Shown: piece after piece, positions 1 through 8,896 of the stretch
How positions within the stretch are numbered: position 1 is the stretch's first letter
How the letters are laid out: each line of letters begins with the position of its first letter
Assembly (NCBI GenBank): GCA_017521565.1
Contig: JAFXCE010000031.1
Coordinates: forward strand, 62,001-126,000
Source: Clostridia bacterium
GTDB taxonomy: Bacteria; Bacillota; Clostridia; Christensenellales; Aristaeellaceae
Direction: 5' to 3'
DNA length: 64,000 bases
Translations under genes and position numbers: made by a program
Notes under the pieces: model-generated
Told to the model about the DNA's origin: nothing
Seen by the model: the letters and a program-made list of their open reading frames with translations, nothing else
Database searches by the model: none

Positions 1-1
1 A

Positions 2-232
2 GGCATGATCCGCAGGCTGACGCAGGCCCATCCGGGCATCAACATCGTGCCAATCGATTATGATCTCTCCGCCACAAAGGTGAATCAGGAGAACCGTATC
101 CGACTGATGCTTGCCATTGCAAACGATACGCACAAAAAGAAACAGCAGCAGGAGCTGCTGATTGCGCAGGATGAAGCCGCAGCAGGAAGATGCAGCGGAA
201 GCTGCGATGCATGCAGAAAGCAGGCCGTCTGA
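2..232 (+). CDS. Acyl-CoA dehydratase activase-related protein, C-terminal end (partial)
   Basis: The reading frame enters from the left edge, so only the last 76 or so residues are present. The stretch DYDLSATKVNQENRIRLML resembles the end of the large 2-hydroxyacyl-CoA dehydratase activase-related proteins (COG3580/COG3581 type), which carry an invariant 'DYDPG..NQ.NRI.LM' tail. The last residues form a small Cys cluster (CSGSCDAC) that may bind metal. An ATG at position 5 has no ribosome binding site in view and is almost certainly internal. The family call rests on a short tail, so it is moderate. Confidence 0.6.
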   Translation, partial: GMIRRLTQAHPGINIVPIDYDLSATKVNQENRIRLMLAIANDTHKKKQQQELLIAQDEAAAGRCSGSCDACRKQAV

Positions 233-235
233 AAA

Positions 236-285
236 AATCCCTCCCAATCGTCTTTACCCATAAGACGATCGGGAGGGATTCTTTG
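236..285. terminator. Bidirectional terminator between convergent genes
   Basis: A 19-bp stem with one mismatch (236-254 with 262-280) has an A-run on its left side and a T-rich right side. It separates the activase tail (+) from era (-), which converge here, and could stop transcription from both. Confidence 0.75.
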
Positions 286-296
286 CTTTTTCTAAC

Positions 297-1196
297 TCAG
301 ATATTCTCGTAGCCCAGCGTACGCAGGTCGTCCATCCGGTTGCGCCAATCCTCGCGGATCTTCACCCAGAGCTGGAGGTTGATGCGTGTACCCAGCAGAT
401 TCTCGATATCCCTGCGGGATTCCGCGCCGATGGTGCGCAGCATCGCGCCCTGCTTGCCGATGATGATGCCCTTATGGCTCGCACGCTCGCAGTAAATCGT
501 CGCGTGGATCTCGGTCATATTCTCGCTCAGCTTCTGGATGCGCATCATCTCAACGCCGATGCCGTGCGGAACCTCCTCGCGCAGATGCAGCAGCGCCTTC
601 TCACGAATGATTTCCGCGCAGATCAGGCGCTCAGGCTGATCTGTCATCATATCATCCGGGAAATACTTCGGGCCCTGCGGCAGGAAGGAAACGATGAGCG
701 AACGCAGCTTGTCCATATTCTTGCCGCTGCGCGCGCTGATCGGGACAATCGCGTCGTACTTCTCCGCAGAGAAGGACTGAATGGTCGCCATCAGCTTCGC
801 CTCGTCGACGATATCCGTCTTATTGAGCACAAGGATCTTCTTGACGTTGCGCGCCGCCATTTCCTCGACGATCGCGCGATCCTGCGGACCAACGTCGGAA
901 ACGTCCACCAGAACCAGCAGCACGTCGATGCCGTCCATCGCATCCTGCACGGACTTGACCATGTATTCGCCCAGCTTCGTTCGCGGCTTATGCAGGCCCG
1001 GCGTATCAAGGAATACGATCTGATGATCCTTCTCGGTCGCCACGCCCATAATGCGGTTTCGGGTCGTCTGCGGGCGATTGCTCACGATGGCAACCTTCTC
1101 GCCAACCATCGCGTTCATCATCGTGGATTTGCCAACGTTGGGGCGTCCGACGATCGCAGCGAAGCCCGAAACGAAGTTGTTTTCTGTATTCTTCAT
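297..1196 (-). CDS. era: GTPase Era
   Basis: Era binds the 3' end of 16S rRNA and helps mature the 30S subunit. The 299-residue protein has the family's usual length. The G1 loop GRPNVGKST is at residues 17-25, DTPG at 64-67 and NKTD near residue 127. A C-terminal KH RNA-binding domain contains GKQG around residue 247. It is the last gene of the yqfD-phoH-yqfF-ybeY-cdd-era group and lies 40 bases after cdd. The start ATG follows a GGAGAG site. Confidence 0.97.
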   Translation of the reverse strand: MKNTENNFVSGFAAIVGRPNVGKSTMMNAMVGEKVAIVSNRPQTTRNRIMGVATEKDHQIVFLDTPGLHKPRTKLGEYMVKSVQDAMDGIDVLLVLVDVSDVGPQDRAIVEEMAARNVKKILVLNKTDIVDEAKLMATIQSFSAEKYDAIVPISARSGKNMDKLRSLIVSFLPQGPKYFPDDMMTDQPERLICAEIIREKALLHLREEVPHGIGVEMMRIQKLSENMTEIHATIYCERASHKGIIIGKQGAMLRTIGAESRRDIENLLGTRINLQLWVKIREDWRNRMDDLRTLGYENI

Positions 1197-1236
1197 ATTC
1201 TCTCCGATTTCTTGGTTTGTCTAAAAAGTGATCCTC

Positions 1237-1632
1237 TTACAGCGAATCCGGACCAAAGCCTTCCGGCAGAAGCTGGCGCAGCGTGGTCTTGCGGACATGA
1301 CCATCCCACGTGACCATCACACGAAGGTCCGGCGCAAACTCATAAAGCGACTGACGGCACGCGCCGCACGGAAAGGGCGCAGAACCACGGGAGGCAATGG
1401 CAATCGCCGTGAATTTTCTCGCGCCCTCAGAAACCGCCTTGCAAAGCGCCGTCCTCTCCGCGCAGAGCGTGTTGCCAAAGGCCGCGTTTTCCACATTGCA
1501 GCCGGTAAAAACGCGGCCATCCTCGGCAAGCAGCGCAGCGCCGACCGGATAATGGGAATACGGGCTGTACGAATAATCCAGCATCTTTACCGCCAGCTCA
1601 AGCAGCTTTTCATCCGTCATATTCTCGCTCAT
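1237..1632 (-). CDS. cdd: Cytidine deaminase
   Basis: This enzyme hydrolyses cytidine and deoxycytidine to uridine and deoxyuridine for pyrimidine salvage. The 131-residue protein is the homotetrameric short type. Zinc ligands Cys57, Cys89 and Cys92 sit in CAE and PCGAC motifs, and Glu59 is the catalytic acid. The ATG overlaps the ybeY stop (ATGA), and the GGGAGG before it is very close, so translation is probably coupled. In Bacillus a diacylglycerol/undecaprenol kinase gene (dgkA) lies between ybeY and cdd; here it is missing. Confidence 0.96.
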   Translation of the reverse strand: MSENMTDEKLLELAVKMLDYSYSPYSHYPVGAALLAEDGRVFTGCNVENAAFGNTLCAERTALCKAVSEGARKFTAIAIASRGSAPFPCGACRQSLYEFAPDLRVMVTWDGHVRKTTLRQLLPEGFGPDSL

Positions 1633-2129
1633 TCCTCCCTCGTCAGGCCGATAGACATCAGCGCCTTCTCTTCCATCGCGCGCATCACCGGCTTGTCGGT
1701 ATCAGTCATGTGGTCGTAACCCATCAAATGGAACAGGCCGTGCGTGAGCAGATATCCGCTCTCGCGGCGTTCACTATGGCCATACTGCGCCGCCTGCGCG
1801 CGGACATGATCCACGGAGATGACAATATCTCCCAGCATGCAGGCACGCAGCTCAGGATCGTATTCCCGCCGCAGCAGCTTTTCGCAGCTGCCCGCGGTTT
1901 TTCCGGCAGGATAATTCACCGTCGGAAAGGAGAGCACATCGGTGGAGACGTCTTTGCCGCGCTGCTCACGATTGATTTCCTGAATCTCATCGTCGCCGAC
2001 AATCTGCACGAACACCGCAACGTTGGTTTTCACGCCCTCCGCCGCCTGCGCCGCGTCTGCGCAGCGCTGCATCAGCGCCCGAGCATCCGGAGTGAGCAAA
2101 CCTCGCTCATCTTCAAATTCCAGAATCAT
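1629..2129 (-). CDS. ybeY: Endoribonuclease YbeY (rRNA maturation factor)
   Basis: YbeY is a zinc-dependent single-strand RNase needed for 16S rRNA 3' maturation and ribosome quality control. The diagnostic HGLFHLMGYDH motif starts near residue 130 and supplies three zinc-binding histidines. The 166-residue length is normal. The ATG follows GGAGG at good spacing and overlaps the stop of the HD-domain gene by 4 bases, which fits one operon. Confidence 0.95.
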   Translation of the reverse strand: MILEFEDERGLLTPDARALMQRCADAAQAAEGVKTNVAVFVQIVGDDEIQEINREQRGKDVSTDVLSFPTVNYPAGKTAGSCEKLLRREYDPELRACMLGDIVISVDHVRAQAAQYGHSERRESGYLLTHGLFHLMGYDHMTDTDKPVMRAMEEKALMSIGLTREE

Positions 2130-4303
2130 TTGCTCTCCTCCGCTTTTACCTGCGCCTGCTTATGCGCCTTTTGCGCATGCCGTCTTGCGCGGTTCATATC
2201 CACACTCGGGTATTCAATGCGCTGGTGATACACGCCCTTGAGCGTATTCTCAAATGCCTTACAGATCTTGCCAATGTCGCGGAAGGTCAGCGTACACTCG
2301 TCAAGCTGCCCATCCTCCATCTTGCCGCGCACGAGCTTTGTGATCATCGCGGAGATCTTCTCCTCCGTCGGTTCCTGAATGGAACGAACGGCAGCCTCGA
2401 CCGTATCGGAAAGCATCAGAATCGCAGCCTCCGAAGACTGCGGCTTCGGGCCGTCATAGCGGAAGTCATTCAGGTCGACATTCTCTGCGCCCAGCTGCTT
2501 GACCGTCTTGGCATAGAAATACATCGCCGCGGTGTCACCGTGATGCTGCTGGATCATGTCAATGATCTGCTCCGGCAGATGATGCTTGCGCGCAAGCTCC
2601 ACGCCATCGCGCGTATGCTCGGTGAGGATCGCGGTGGATACGCGCGGATCCGTCTTGTCATGCGGATTATCGCCCATCTGGTTTTCCTTAAAGTACACCG
2701 GGCGAACAAGCTTGCCGATATCGTGATAATACGCCCCGACGCGGGCAAGAACCGCATCCGCGCCGATCACCTCTGCAGCGGCCTCGGCGAGGTTGGCCAC
2801 GACCATGGAGTGATGATACGTGCCCGGCGTTTCAATCATCAGACGGCGAAGCAGCGGATGATTGGGATTGGACAGCTCAATCAGCTTCGCAGGGGTCACA
2901 AGGTTAAACGCCGCCTCAAAAATCGGCTGCAGGCCAACGCACATGATTGACGCGACAATCGCGCCAAGAAGCGCATGGCTCGCCGTCGTAAGGCTGTTCA
3001 TCGTTACGCTTGATGTCAGCGCTGAGAGGCACAGGAGAATCGTCGCATCGACCACACCCACCACAAGCCCTGTCAAAAAGACGGACAAACGCGCGGGGTT
3101 CCTGCGCAGCATATAGATGGATACGAGACCGCCTGCATTGGTCATCAACAGAACGGAAAGCACCTGCGATGTTTCAAGGCCGTAGCCCGTCACGGTCAGG
3201 AATGTGATGAGCATGGAAACCGCCAGATTGAGGACATACGCGGCGCGCGAGCCGAGCAGATTGACGCTCAGCATCGCTGCGAGCATCACCGGCATCGCGC
3301 TCACACCCATATAGCGGCCAAAGAGCAGGCAAATGGTCAGCGTAAGCACGCTGACAATCAGCATGACCATCGCCGCTGTCCCATGGACAAACAGATGCTT
3401 TGCAAACAGGAGTACAAACAGCACCACCGTAGCCAGAATCAGGGCCAGCGCAATGGCAGCGCCGATGTACAGCGCACGGTCAAATCCTTCACGCCGCAGA
3501 AGGCCGAGCGATTCAAGCACCGCGATCTGCTCTGCGCTGACACGGTCACCCTTGACAACGATGTTCTGATCCTGCTTATAGACCGTCGGCTCCACCGCAT
3601 CATATGCCCGCTGGCGGTTTTCCTCCGTAGCGGTCTGATCAATGAGCATATTCGGCTTCAAGCATGCGCGCAGCGTCGGGATTGCGATGTTATACCACAA
3701 ATCTGTGCGCGTGTTATAGGCGACGATCTGCTGGATGTTGCTGATCGCGTCGCTGATCTGTCCCTCCGTGATGGTAGAAACCAGCGCGGTATTCGTCGCC
3801 GAGCGCAAGCTCTGATAGAGGCTTTCAAATCCGCGCTCGTCCGTGTTCATGATTGTGCGCAGCTGATAGCTGCTCAGGGACAATCTGGGGAGCATCTGAC
3901 TTGCCTGTTCATAATCCGCCTCCGTAAAGGACAACTGCTCGTTCGTCCATCCCGCGCGGATCTGCGTGCCAAGCTCGCGCACAGCGCGAAGCTCCGAGAA
4001 GATCGCCTCCAGATCCTTCATGACGGCATCGGAAACGGTTTCATCTTTGAAATAAACCGGGGAGACCGCATCCGCAGCAGCCTGACGGCGGCGCTGCGTC
4101 GTGATCTCATCTACAATATCCTTGCTGGCTGTGATCGTCTTGGGCGCGACATCGCCCACGCTCAAATCATACTGCTCCGGCGAAACTGCCAGAAAGCAGA
4201 TCATCAACAGCACCGCATAGGTCAGCGCCATAAACAGCGCCTGCTTTACACGCAGATTCAATCTGTCAATCCACGTCCTGCTGGTTTTCTGCGTTTCTTG
4301 CAT
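2126..4303 (-). CDS. 7TM-HD family c-di-AMP phosphodiesterase (YqfF/PgpH type)
   Basis: This is a membrane-bound HD-domain phosphohydrolase of the PgpH/YqfF family, whose studied members hydrolyse c-di-AMP. In order it shows a short cytoplasmic N-terminus, one membrane segment, a long extracellular domain rich in charged helices, about seven membrane segments, and a cytoplasmic HD domain with HH and YYHDIGKL motifs followed by QQHHGD. The frame opens further upstream, but the ATG at 4303 has AAAGGAGG eight bases before it and is preferred, giving 725 residues. It overlaps the end of phoH by 38 bases. The c-di-AMP substrate is inferred from the family. Confidence 0.9.
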   Translation of the reverse strand: MQETQKTSRTWIDRLNLRVKQALFMALTYAVLLMICFLAVSPEQYDLSVGDVAPKTITASKDIVDEITTQRRRQAAADAVSPVYFKDETVSDAVMKDLEAIFSELRAVRELGTQIRAGWTNEQLSFTEADYEQASQMLPRLSLSSYQLRTIMNTDERGFESLYQSLRSATNTALVSTITEGQISDAISNIQQIVAYNTRTDLWYNIAIPTLRACLKPNMLIDQTATEENRQRAYDAVEPTVYKQDQNIVVKGDRVSAEQIAVLESLGLLRREGFDRALYIGAAIALALILATVVLFVLLFAKHLFVHGTAAMVMLIVSVLTLTICLLFGRYMGVSAMPVMLAAMLSVNLLGSRAAYVLNLAVSMLITFLTVTGYGLETSQVLSVLLMTNAGGLVSIYMLRRNPARLSVFLTGLVVGVVDATILLCLSALTSSVTMNSLTTASHALLGAIVASIMCVGLQPIFEAAFNLVTPAKLIELSNPNHPLLRRLMIETPGTYHHSMVVANLAEAAAEVIGADAVLARVGAYYHDIGKLVRPVYFKENQMGDNPHDKTDPRVSTAILTEHTRDGVELARKHHLPEQIIDMIQQHHGDTAAMYFYAKTVKQLGAENVDLNDFRYDGPKPQSSEAAILMLSDTVEAAVRSIQEPTEEKISAMITKLVRGKMEDGQLDECTLTFRDIGKICKAFENTLKGVYHQRIEYPSVDMNRARRHAQKAHKQAQVKAEESK

Positions 4304-5279
4304 GCGTGAATTCCTCCTTTGCACGGCTGGCCGCATGCGCGTCATATGCACGCACAATCGCCTGAATCAGTTCGTGGCGCACCACATCCTGATGGGTCAG
4401 CCGCTGTATTGCGATATCCTCAACGCCGCTGAGCACCTCCACAGCCTCAACCAGACCGCTCTTCCTGCCGCGCGGCAGGTCGATCTGCGAGGGATCGCCA
4501 GTGACGACGATCTTGGAGCGGAAGCCCATTCGCGTCAAAAACATTTTCATCTGTTCCTGCGTAGTGTTCTGCGCCTCGTCAAGGATAATAAACGCATCGG
4601 AAAGCGTTCTGCCGCGCATATACGCCAGCGGCGCCACCTCAATCACGCCGCGCTCCTGCATGCGCTGGCACGTCTCCGCGCCGAGCATGTCAAACATCGC
4701 ATCGTAGAGCGGACGCAGATAGGGATCGACCTTCTGGTTGAGATCGCCGGGCAGGAAGCCCAGCTTTTCACCTGCCTCGACCGCAGGGCGCGTGAGCACG
4801 ATGCGCTCGACTTCTTTGCTTTTGAGCGCAGAAACAGCCATTGCCATCGCCAGATATGTCTTGCCCGTACCGGCAGGGCCGATACCGAACGTCAGGGTAT
4901 TCTTCTTGATGGCCTTCACATAGTCGCGCTGGCCAAGCGTCTTGCAGCGGATGGGCCTGCCGCGGAACGTGGTCGCCACAACCTCGCGAAACAGCGTCGT
5001 CAGCTCATCCAGCTCATCCTTCTGCGCCAGCTGAACGGCGTACTGCACCAAGGCGGTATCCACCCGCTCGCCGCGGGCACACAGCGCGCCCAGACTCGTG
5101 AGCACCGCCTCCGCCATATCCACCGACTGCGCGCTGCCGCCCTCAACGGTAATTTCTCCGCCGCGCAGCGCAATTTTCACATCAAGCAGATGCTCGAGCA
5201 GGCGAATGTTTTCATCGCCAGCGCCGAACAGATTCTGCAGCGCCCCGCTGATGGGGGCCTCTTTCATGCCTTCTGCCAA
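4266..5279 (-). CDS. phoH: PhoH-like ATPase
   Basis: PhoH-like proteins are cytoplasmic ATPases, probably RNA-related, with an AAA-like P-loop core. Walker A GPAGTGKT is at residues 134-141 and Walker B FIILDEAQ at 231-238. The 337-residue length is typical. The start is taken as TTG because GGGAGG lies about nine bases before it; an ATG four codons inside has a poorer site. Its place between yqfD and the HD gene matches the conserved Firmicutes order. Confidence 0.93.
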   Translation of the reverse strand: MAEGMKEAPISGALQNLFGAGDENIRLLEHLLDVKIALRGGEITVEGGSAQSVDMAEAVLTSLGALCARGERVDTALVQYAVQLAQKDELDELTTLFREVVATTFRGRPIRCKTLGQRDYVKAIKKNTLTFGIGPAGTGKTYLAMAMAVSALKSKEVERIVLTRPAVEAGEKLGFLPGDLNQKVDPYLRPLYDAMFDMLGAETCQRMQERGVIEVAPLAYMRGRTLSDAFIILDEAQNTTQEQMKMFLTRMGFRSKIVVTGDPSQIDLPRGRKSGLVEAVEVLSGVEDIAIQRLTHQDVVRHELIQAIVRAYDAHAASRAKEEFTHARNAENQQDVD

Positions 5280-5327
5280 AGGAGCATGCCTCCCGTGTTT
5301 TGCTCTTGATCAAGTCCGCAGTGCAGA

Positions 5328-6500
5328 TCACTGCACTGCGCGTGCTGCGATCGCCGTCTCGTATTCAAGCACCACAACCGCATACACGGACTCATTATCT
5401 ATCATACTATAATCTACATTTTTGTCAAGAATCAACGCGTCCGGCGGACATTGTTTTTTTGCAATTTCTTCCGCCGCACCCTGTGCCGCGCTCGCCGCAT
5501 CGCCCCTGTCCCGCGCAGAAGAAAACACCGTTGTCTCCGCATAGGTTTCAATCTCCCGCCACAGAGGAACAAACAGGCCGACAACCGGCTGAATCTCCCG
5601 GCTCACATCCTGCGAGGCAAACGGCTGCGTATCCCTCACCACCCGCGCATGCCACGGAGAGCGCATCGTAACCCGTGTACGGATCTGGCCGGTTTCCACG
5701 GTTCTGGTCTCGCGCAGCGCAACGCGCGCTTCCCCCCGCACCCATACGCGCGCACTGATCTGTCCTTGCGCCGTCACGGCGCGCATCTCCCCATTCTTGG
5801 TGCGTTCCTGTCCAAGAATCAGCACCTGACCACGGCGCACAGCCTGCCCGGGCACGACCTGCGGCGTGCCGCTTGATACAGAAATGCGCGTGATGATGCC
5901 ATCCTGCGCCGCAACAATATCCGCGCCGGCGCCGGGAACCCCCGTCTGCTCACCCATCCGCGCCCGCTGGCAATCCACAATCATCGTGCTGCCCGCATAG
6001 CGCACGCCGGCAAACGAAAGCCCCGGCAGAGAAAGGGCCAGCCTCTCGCGCAGCGCATCTGTGGAGACCAGCGCTTTCATCCGCCCAGGGTAGACATCCT
6101 CCTGGGACAGCACATGCTGCACTTCAGCGATATGCTCCCCTGCGCCCGCTATGTTTACCGCGAGGATCATCTGCGAGGACAGCCACACCAGCAATACGCT
6201 CGCCGCCAGCGACGCAGGAAGCATCGGCCGACGCCTAAAAAAACGTGAAATCCACACAAGCAGGCCGCACCCCACCTCCCGCGCAGACCACCCGCAGCGC
6301 TCGCACAACGCAAAGAGCGCCTTCGCCTGGCGGCAGGAAACGCACACGCGCAGCGCCCGCCGTCTTATTCTGCGAACATAGTGCAGATTGATTCCTTCCC
6401 GCGCGGCCATACGCAGAAGTTTTTGAAGGTTAAGCCCTTCCACGCAGATAACCAGGCGCAGCGCGCCGCCTGAAAACGCCTCCTCCGGGAAATCCCGCAT
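5328..6500 (-). CDS. yqfD: Sporulation protein YqfD
   Basis: YqfD is an integral membrane protein of endospore formers, linked to sporulation in Bacillus. This 390-residue protein has an N-terminal globular region with paired Cys residues, one clear membrane segment (about residues 100-120) and a long extracytoplasmic part. The ATG at 6500 is chosen for the AAAGGAGG site before it. YqfC, normally just upstream, is not present in the 160 bases before the gene. The neighbouring phoH supports the call strongly. Confidence 0.88.
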   Translation of the reverse strand: MRDFPEEAFSGGALRLVICVEGLNLQKLLRMAAREGINLHYVRRIRRRALRVCVSCRQAKALFALCERCGWSAREVGCGLLVWISRFFRRRPMLPASLAASVLLVWLSSQMILAVNIAGAGEHIAEVQHVLSQEDVYPGRMKALVSTDALRERLALSLPGLSFAGVRYAGSTMIVDCQRARMGEQTGVPGAGADIVAAQDGIITRISVSSGTPQVVPGQAVRRGQVLILGQERTKNGEMRAVTAQGQISARVWVRGEARVALRETRTVETGQIRTRVTMRSPWHARVVRDTQPFASQDVSREIQPVVGLFVPLWREIETYAETTVFSSARDRGDAASAAQGAAEEIAKKQCPPDALILDKNVDYSMIDNESVYAVVVLEYETAIAARAVQ

Positions 6501-6613
6501 GCTCTCCTCCTTTCCTGCAAGGATGCCGCCCTCATCATAGCGCTTGTCTCGCTGCGCGCAAAGCAAAGCCCTGCCCCTGCATCGTCGTTCAGAACATGAT
6601 ATGCGCCAAAGGA

Positions 6614-6650
6614 CAAAAAAACGCCCGAAACCATTTCTGATTTCGGACGG
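6614..6650 (-). terminator. Rho-independent terminator
   Basis: On the minus strand a 9-bp stem (6641-6649 with 6622-6630) is followed by a run of seven T. It lies directly after the stop of the degenerate response-regulator gene and separates that gene from the yqfD operon. Confidence 0.8.
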
Positions 6651-6661
6651 TTCTCTGTCTC

Positions 6662-7465
6662 TCAGTGTGCCGTACGGAGGGCATTCTCACGACCCAACGC
6701 ATAAAGCGTATCATATCCGACGACGCGCTTGATATCCAGCGCCAGTTCAAAATACTGCTCAAGGCTTCCACGGCAGCGCATCAGGTGTACATTCATCTGG
6801 CTCACAACCTCTTCGGCAGACATTTCCTCGCGCGGCAGAGCCAGCAGACGCATATGATGCGGGTTGATGATCAGCAGCACAAAATGCATGCGGTCATCGC
6901 CATTTTCAAAGATATTGCGAAGCGCATTCTCCAGCCGTTCGCGGCCATAGCGCCAGACCTCCGCCAGAAAATAATCGCCCTGCGGCAGACGGAAAGAGGC
7001 CATCGCCGCCGGACGCGCCGGATCGACCGCCTGCATCTTCAGAGACTGCGCGCGCTCATCGATGCGCGTCATGTCCATCGCTGCGCCGCGAAGCAAATCG
7101 CAGAAGAACTCATTCTGCAGCGCGCGGGTAAAGTCATCCACCTGCTTGGTTTGCCTTGCGGCATCGCGCGAGGACAGCGTGCGGCGCGCACAGGAAATCT
7201 CGCGGCGCAGGCGTGCTTCGTCTCGGGCGGTCTCCATGCCCAGCATCTCCGGACGGCGGGAAAGATACGAAAAGAACTTCTTGCCCTCGCTGACGGAGAG
7301 CAGCGAAGAAATCGCGTCAAAACGGCTGCGGCTGAGCATCGCCACGCCCTCCTGCGCATTGGCAGCGACGAACGGACGCTCAAAACCCAGATTCTCCCAC
7401 TCCGTGAAGCCCGTATACAGCGCACGGACCTCTTCCTTATCGGAAACCAGAAGCAGTTTATACAT
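6662..7465 (-). CDS. Degenerate response-regulator-like protein without DNA-binding domain
   Basis: The 267-residue protein begins like a YesN-type response regulator (MYKLLLVSDKEEVRALY..., then 'TEWENLGFE' as in the receiver-domain helix). The acidic pocket is altered and the usual phospho-acceptor Asp and its 'MPxMDG' context are missing. The rest resembles the middle region found between receiver and AraC domains, yet the C-terminal AraC helix-turn-helix is absent and the protein stops at a normal terminator. It is probably a regulator relic or a protein-protein partner. The ATG at 7465 follows AGGAGG. Function is not known. Confidence 0.6.
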   Translation of the reverse strand: MYKLLLVSDKEEVRALYTGFTEWENLGFERPFVAANAQEGVAMLSRSRFDAISSLLSVSEGKKFFSYLSRRPEMLGMETARDEARLRREISCARRTLSSRDAARQTKQVDDFTRALQNEFFCDLLRGAAMDMTRIDERAQSLKMQAVDPARPAAMASFRLPQGDYFLAEVWRYGRERLENALRNIFENGDDRMHFVLLIINPHHMRLLALPREEMSAEEVVSQMNVHLMRCRGSLEQYFELALDIKRVVGYDTLYALGRENALRTAH

Positions 7466-7523
7466 GGTTCCTCCTGCAGTAAGCGACATATGTGAACATA
7501 TCAACCCATTGGCAACTTGCATT

Positions 7524-7552
7524 ATTATAGAATAAATCGCCAAAAGTAGCAA
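7524..7552 (-). promoter_or_regulatory. Sigma-A type promoter for the degenerate regulator gene
   Basis: On the minus strand TTGCTA (7547-7552) and TATAAT (7524-7529) are separated by 17 bases, about 60 bases before the start codon at 7465. Confidence 0.6.
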
Positions 7553-7810
7553 GCAAGTAAACCTCATTCGGGAAAAAAAGAAAAAAAACGTCCAAGAATT
7601 CCGAGTGTTCCTTGGATGATTCTGTTAAAAATCGAACAATCCCGGAAAATCCGTGTATTTCATTCGGTATAATTCCTGCAAAGGGGCAAGCAACTCATCT
7701 GTATGTTTTAAGAAAATATCCTGCGCCCCCATACGACGGTCTCAGGCTACTGCGCATAGCCGCCATCTTCCCACAGCATTTGATCCCGTTCTCAATCTGG
7801 CTTTCCCGCC

Positions 7811-7839
7811 TTGACAGTTATTCTCCGCAGGTCTACAAT
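7811..7839 (+). promoter_or_regulatory. Sigma-A type promoter for the AEC transporter
   Basis: TTGACA (7811-7816) and TACAAT (7834-7839) are 17 bases apart, a near-consensus promoter 58 bases before the transporter ATG. It places the transcription start inside the open frame that extends upstream, which supports the downstream ATG. The rest of 7466-7810 shows nothing but the divergent promoter. Confidence 0.75.
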
Positions 7840-7896
7840 AATATGGATTTCCGCATCCCGGCAATGCTTTGCCGATATGCACTGCGAGGTGTACCT

Positions 7897-8814
7897 ATGA
7901 CTGCAAGCCCCTTTCAAACCATGGTTGCGCTGCAGGCGCAGCTGTTTGTTTTTGTATCCGCAGGCTTCATCCTGACCAAGACAGGCACCATCACACCCGC
8001 CGGGCGTAAATCCCTGTCTGACCTGATCATCAACTTCATCCTTCCCTGCAACATCATCTGCTCGTTTCAGATGAACCTGACCGCACAAATCCTCTCTGCC
8101 TGCGGCATGATGATCCTCGTTGCCTCTGCAGCGCAGCTGTTCTATCTGTTTTCAAGCAAGGTGCTGTTCCGCGGCGCATCCAAGGAGCGCATGGCCTGCC
8201 TGCGCTACGCGACAGTCTGCTCCAACGCAGGCTTTCTCGGTCTGCCAATCATCGGCGGCGTATTCGGCCCGATGGGGACGCTGCTGACCTCCGTCGCGCT
8301 GATTCCTCAGCGGTTTGTGATGTGGTCTGCCGGTCTATCGCTCTTCACGCATACAGAAGGCCGTAGCATCGTAAAAAAGCTGGCGACCCATCCGTGCATC
8401 ATCGCCGTATTTATCGGTTTTGCGCTGATGCTCGCAGGCAATCCGCCTCTTCCCGCCTTCCTGCAGAAAGCGCTCTCCTCTGCGAGCGGGTGCACAACCT
8501 GCATCTCCATGCTCGTCATCGGCAGCATTCTCTCGTGTGCGGAACACATTGATTTCAAGGACGGCATGATGTGGTGGTTCACGCTGGTTCGCCTTGCTCT
8601 GATTCCTTTGTTCGTGCTGGCTGTGCTCTTGCCGCTGCCCATTGATCCGATGATCCGCGGCGTGATGGTGCTGATCTCCGGCATGCCCGCCGGTTCAACA
8701 ACGGCGATTCTCGCCGCACGTTACGACGGCGACGCACCGTTTGCCTCCTGTCTGGTTTTCATTTCCACACTGTTTTCGCTGATTACGCTCCCGCTCCTGT
8801 GCCTTGTTCTGTGA
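7897..8814 (+). CDS. AEC family transporter (auxin efflux carrier / malate permease type)
   Basis: This is a secondary carrier of the AEC family, whose bacterial members move organic acids such as malate or malonate. The 305-residue protein has about ten hydrophobic segments in two five-helix halves. It shows the N-terminal 'G..LTKTG.I...G...LS.L..N..LP' pattern and an internal 'NAGFLGLPI' motif typical of the family. The frame is open further upstream, but the ATG at 7897 gives the family length and follows a near-consensus promoter. The substrate cannot be read from sequence. Confidence 0.88.
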   Translation: MTASPFQTMVALQAQLFVFVSAGFILTKTGTITPAGRKSLSDLIINFILPCNIICSFQMNLTAQILSACGMMILVASAAQLFYLFSSKVLFRGASKERMACLRYATVCSNAGFLGLPIIGGVFGPMGTLLTSVALIPQRFVMWSAGLSLFTHTEGRSIVKKLATHPCIIAVFIGFALMLAGNPPLPAFLQKALSSASGCTTCISMLVIGSILSCAEHIDFKDGMMWWFTLVRLALIPLFVLAVLLPLPIDPMIRGVMVLISGMPAGSTTAILAARYDGDAPFASCLVFISTLFSLITLPLLCLVL

Positions 8815-8896
8815 GCGAAACGCGAGAAAAGTATCCTTCTGCTCATCAATACAGAGGTGGCCAATGGCCGCCTCTGTTTCATATTCAGATTGCATT

